Below, one piece after another: positions 61,052 to 64,000 of a DNA stretch of 64,000 bases. The first letter of the stretch is position 1; each line of letters starts with the position of its first letter. A model generated the notes under the pieces. The model made no database searches. It was not told where the DNA came from and saw only the letters and a list, made by a program, of their open reading frames with translations. Position numbers and translations under genes: made by a program. Source of the stretch: Sphingopyxis sp. DBS4 (GTDB taxonomy: Bacteria; Pseudomonadota; Alphaproteobacteria; Sphingomonadales; Sphingomonadaceae); contig NZ_CP102384.1 in assembly GCF_024628865.1 (NCBI RefSeq), forward strand, positions 1,189,001-1,253,000, given 5' to 3'.

Positions 61052-63367
61052 ATGGTATTTCGGAAAACTGCTCTTTGGGCGGTCATGGCTGCGACGGCGC
61101 TGAGTTCATCGGTCGTGATGGCGCAGGAGGCATCCGAAGGCGCGGCGGCGGACAAGGCCGCCAGCGGTGAGGGCGATATTGTCGTCACTGCACAGCGGCG
61201 CGAGGAGCGGCTCGTCGATGTGCCGATCTCGGTCTCGGCGGTCAGCAGCGCCGCGATCGACCGCGCGCAGGTTCGCACCGTGTCGGACATCGCGACGATC
61301 GTCCCGAACATCCAGATCAACGAAACCATCGGTAACAGCTATGGTCCGCTGATCACCATCCGCGGCCTGTCGCCGTCGGCCGACACCAGCCTCGCCCGCG
61401 ACCAGCCGGTGGGCCTCTATATCGACGGCGTGCCGATCGGGAAATCGACCGGTGCTGCCTTCGACACGGTCGATCTCGAACGCGTCGAGGTGCTGCGCGG
61501 GCCGCAGGGCACGCTCTATGGCAAGAATACGATCGGCGGCGCGGTCAATTTGATCACCCGCAAGCCGAGCGGCGAGTTCGGCGGACAATATCTGGCGGGC
61601 GTCGGGAGCTGGGGGCAGTTCAACCAGCGGATTTCGGTCGATCTGCCCGAGGTGGCGGGATTCAGCGCCAAGGTCGGCGTGATCACCAAGCTCGACGGCG
61701 GCTATTATCGCAATTCGCTGCGCAAGGAAAATTTCGGCGAGGAAGAATTGTGGGCGGCGCGGGCCGATCTTCTGTGGCGGCCGTCGGACAGCTTCAGCGC
61801 GCTCTACAGCTATGATATTTCGGACAGCAAAGGCACTCCCAACCAGCTCGCGACCACCGCGGTCACCGGGTCCGGCACGACCGCGTTCGTCAACGCGCTG
61901 CTCGCGCCCTATGTCGTTTCGGGGCGAACGCGCGAGATCGGGGCGCAAAGCGCGCTCCGCAGCGACTATCGCACCAACGGCCACGCGCTGACGCTCGAAT
62001 GGGAACCTGGTCTTGGCGACTTGACGCTCAAGTCGATCACTGCACGGCGAACCGCTGTTACGCGGTCGGCGAGCGATTTCGACGGCAGTCCGCTCGACCT
62101 GCTGCGCATCATTCTCGACAACAATTACAAGCAGTTCACCCAGGAATTTCAGGCGATCGGGACTGTCGGCGATTTCAAATACACGCTCGGCGCCTTCTAC
62201 CTCGATGACGATTACGACGTGTATAATCCGCGCTGGAACTTCCAGTTCGGCGGCAACGCCTTCGATATCAGCGAGCGCGGCGGCCATTCGAAATCCTATG
62301 CCGGCTACGGCCAGCTTGCGTGGACGCCGCGCGCACTCGACGAGAAGCTGACGGCGTCGGTGGGGCTCCGTTACACGCGCGAATCCAAGCACGCCTATGA
62401 GCTGCTGCTTTCCAATTCCGCCTATCGAACCGATCCGGCCTCTCCCGGATCGGGGGTGTTCCTGCGCGATAAGGACGGCAATCCGATCACCCGTAGCGGT
62501 GGCCCCGCCGCGGGGGCGCGGCCGGGCTCCGGCGGGATCGGTTACACCGATCTGACTCCGCTTGAAAATTCGGGTGTCTGGAAGCGGTTCAATCCCGAAT
62601 TCAACATTCTCTATAAATTCCGGCCTGATTTCTCGGTCTATGCGCGCGTCGCAACGGGCTTCAAGAGCGGCGGCATCAATGACACGGCGGCGACAAACAG
62701 CGCCTTCATGACGGCCTATAACCCGGAAAAGCTGACGTCGTTCGAATTCGGCATGAAATATGCCGGCCTCGGCAACGCGCTCAATCTGAGCGCCGCCGTC
62801 TATCATTCGATCTACAAGGATTTTCAGGCTGGCGTGTTCGTCCCGTCGCTGGTGACGACGAACATCATCAACGCCGGTGAGGCGAAGTTCACGGGCTTCG
62901 AGGTCGAGGGAACGCTGCGTCCGGTCGACGGGCTGACCTTCAACTTCGGCGGCGGCTATGTCGATGCGCGTTACACCGACTTCGTCCTGCCCGACGGCAC
63001 CGACGTCACCAAGACCTATGTCCTCTCGCGCGTGCCCAAATGGAATTACCAAATCGGCGCGCTCTATCGCCACGATGTCGGCGGCGCGCGGCTCGAGACG
63101 AGCCTGAATTATAGCTGGCGGAGCAGTCAGTTCTCGTCGATCACCCCCGATCCGCTGGCCAAGATGCCCTCCTATGGCCTGCTCGACGGCCGCATCGCGC
63201 TCGCCGGGATCGCGCTGGGCGGCGGTACGACCGCCGAGGTCGCGCTGTGGGGCAAGAATCTGACCGACAAGGAATATCTGGTCAGCGCGATCAACCTCAG
63301 CGTCCTGACGCTCAGTCAGTTCGGCGATCCGCGCAGCTTCGGCGGAGAGCTGCGCATTCGCTTCTGA
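61052..63367 (+). CDS. TonB-dependent receptor
   Basis: A protein of 771 residues. A signal peptide (MVFRKTALWAVMAATALSSS, cut near AQEA) is followed by the TonB box region DIVVTAQRREERLVDVPISV, a plug with RVEVLRGPQGTLYGKNTIGG near 145-165, and a barrel ending GELRIRF. There is no STN domain, so unlike the FecA-like receptor it does not signal. It belongs to the large sphingomonad group importing plant- or aromatic-derived compounds; the ligand is unknown. It is divergent from the VOC/SDR/ADH operon. Confidence 0.93.
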   Translation: MVFRKTALWAVMAATALSSSVVMAQEASEGAAADKAASGEGDIVVTAQRREERLVDVPISVSAVSSAAIDRAQVRTVSDIATIVPNIQINETIGNSYGPLITIRGLSPSADTSLARDQPVGLYIDGVPIGKSTGAAFDTVDLERVEVLRGPQGTLYGKNTIGGAVNLITRKPSGEFGGQYLAGVGSWGQFNQRISVDLPEVAGFSAKVGVITKLDGGYYRNSLRKENFGEEELWAARADLLWRPSDSFSALYSYDISDSKGTPNQLATTAVTGSGTTAFVNALLAPYVVSGRTREIGAQSALRSDYRTNGHALTLEWEPGLGDLTLKSITARRTAVTRSASDFDGSPLDLLRIILDNNYKQFTQEFQAIGTVGDFKYTLGAFYLDDDYDVYNPRWNFQFGGNAFDISERGGHSKSYAGYGQLAWTPRALDEKLTASVGLRYTRESKHAYELLLSNSAYRTDPASPGSGVFLRDKDGNPITRSGGPAAGARPGSGGIGYTDLTPLENSGVWKRFNPEFNILYKFRPDFSVYARVATGFKSGGINDTAATNSAFMTAYNPEKLTSFEFGMKYAGLGNALNLSAAVYHSIYKDFQAGVFVPSLVTTNIINAGEAKFTGFEVEGTLRPVDGLTFNFGGGYVDARYTDFVLPDGTDVTKTYVLSRVPKWNYQIGALYRHDVGGARLETSLNYSWRSSQFSSITPDPLAKMPSYGLLDGRIALAGIALGGGTTAEVALWGKNLTDKEYLVSAINLSVLTLSQFGDPRSFGGELRIRF

Positions 63368-63380
63368 TCGGGGCGGTTCG

Positions 63381-64000
63381 ATGTCGGCGCTGTCCTCCCC
63401 GTCGTTCGCCGGGTCGCGGTGGGTGCTGCCCTTTCTGGGGGCCGTCACCTTCCTGACCGCGATCGGCAATCTCGGCCTCGTGTCGGTGATGCCGGCGATC
63501 GGGCGGATGCTGCATATCCCCGATTTCCTCGTCGCCGGTATCTTCTCGGTCTCGGCGCTGACATGGGCGATCAGCTCGCCCTTCTGGGTGTCACGGATCG
63601 AGCGGGCCGGGGCGGCCTTCTACATCCGCGCCGGGCTGGTCGGCTTCCTGCTGTCGATGGGCGGCTGCGCGCTGTCGGTCGAACTTGGCCTGACCGGCCT
63701 GCTGCCGCCACTCGCGACCTTCGGCTGCTTTGCTGGCCTGCGCTCGGTCTATGGCCTGCTCGGGTCGGCGGCGGCGACCGCGACGCAGGCATTCGTCGCG
63801 GCGCGGACCGAAGGCGCGCAGCGGACGCAGGCGATCACGGGACTCGCCGGCGCGCTCAGCCTAGGGACGATCGTCGGCCCGGCGATCGCCCCCGCGATGA
63901 TGGTCGATCCGCTGGGCCCCCTGGGGCCGATGCTCGGCTTCGCGCTGTTCGGGCTGCTGGCGCTCGGGGGAAGCTATATATTTCTTCCGGCCACCTCACC
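63381..64000 (+). CDS. MFS transporter (N-terminal part, runs off window)
   Basis: At least 206 residues, open at the right edge. Helices: WVLPFLGAVTFLTAIGNLGL, FLVAGIFSVSALTWAISSPF, YIRAGLVGFLLSMGGCALSV, GLTGLLPPLATFGCFAGLRS and AITGLAGALSLGTIVGPAIA. The loop after TM2 (SPFWVSRIERAG) is the MFS motif A position in a variant form. It starts 13 nt after the receptor stop, so it is probably the inner-membrane partner of the same import pathway. Confidence 0.85.
   Translation, partial: MSALSSPSFAGSRWVLPFLGAVTFLTAIGNLGLVSVMPAIGRMLHIPDFLVAGIFSVSALTWAISSPFWVSRIERAGAAFYIRAGLVGFLLSMGGCALSVELGLTGLLPPLATFGCFAGLRSVYGLLGSAAATATQAFVAARTEGAQRTQAITGLAGALSLGTIVGPAIAPAMMVDPLGPLGPMLGFALFGLLALGGSYIFLPATS

Noticed and set aside
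61106..63469. A 787-codon open frame antisense to the TonB receptor
   Set aside because: Same reason: composition shadow of a high-GC gene, no signal peptide or family motif.
1..64000. CRISPR arrays, rRNA genes, complete prophage
   Set aside because: Nothing resembling regularly spaced repeats, rRNA or phage structural genes was seen.

Overview
The window reads as alphaproteobacterial, most likely a sphingomonad (Sphingopyxis/Sphingomonas-like). This rests on high GC, GTG/ATG-overlapped operons, paired TonB receptors and a Ti/MOBQ-type conjugation module whose protein set (DUF736, AlpA, ArdC, MucR, excalibur protein, TraD/TraC/TraA, DUF6118, DUF2274) is typical of sphingomonad integrative elements. 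The genus is an inference.

Layout. (1) 1-9100: the mobilisation half of an integrative element. It holds DUF736, AlpA, an ArdC-type antirestriction protein, a sigma-region-4-like protein, a nucleotidyltransferase-HEPN fusion, MucR, an excalibur protein, TraD, TraC, a recognisable oriT (5348-5375), the TraA relaxase-helicase and DUF6118. The DNA that would enter a recipient first is 5348 down to 1. (2) 9100-30350: cargo. There is a three-gene RND efflux operon, a surface-glycan cluster (glycosyltransferases, deacetylase, LptF/G-like permease, CDP-glycerol-transferase-like protein, flippase) and a FecI-FecR-TonB receptor signalling operon. (3) 30465-42792: a defence island. It holds an AlbA/Schlafen-STAND-TPR protein, a two-polypeptide adenine methyltransferase with a GIY-YIG-like helicase, and a large McrB with McrC. 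(4) 42793-48533: a scar zone with a truncated integrase beside a tRNA-3'-end-like site, a LysR gene, a DUF423 gene, and an IS3-family element that splits a SAM-methyltransferase-like gene. (5) 48695-54207: the tra/trb half. Here traG, trbE and trbJ/trbL are reduced to end fragments and trbB-C-D are missing, while trbF, trbG, trbI, DUF2274 and the excisionase-like gene look whole. (6) 54204-55651: a tyrosine integrase facing a tRNA-Thr(CGT) gene, the element's right end. (7) 55652-64000: flanking DNA with one conserved hypothetical gene and a TetR / alcohol dehydrogenase / SDR / VOC / TonB receptor / MFS catabolic cluster that runs off the window.

How it works together: the element keeps what it needs for excision and self-nicking (integrase, excisionase-like HTH, oriT, relaxase). 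It has lost the three motor ATPases of transfer (VirD4-, VirB11- and VirB4-type), so it looks mobilisable only with help in trans. The cargo gives export, surface change, nutrient sensing and several layers of anti-phage defence.

The items most worth following up are the AlbA-STAND protein, the split methyltransferase/GIY-YIG-helicase operon, the repeated excision of ATPase cores in the transfer genes, and the structured leaders in the leading region that could act as single-strand promoters. All calls are from reading the sequence; no database search was run.
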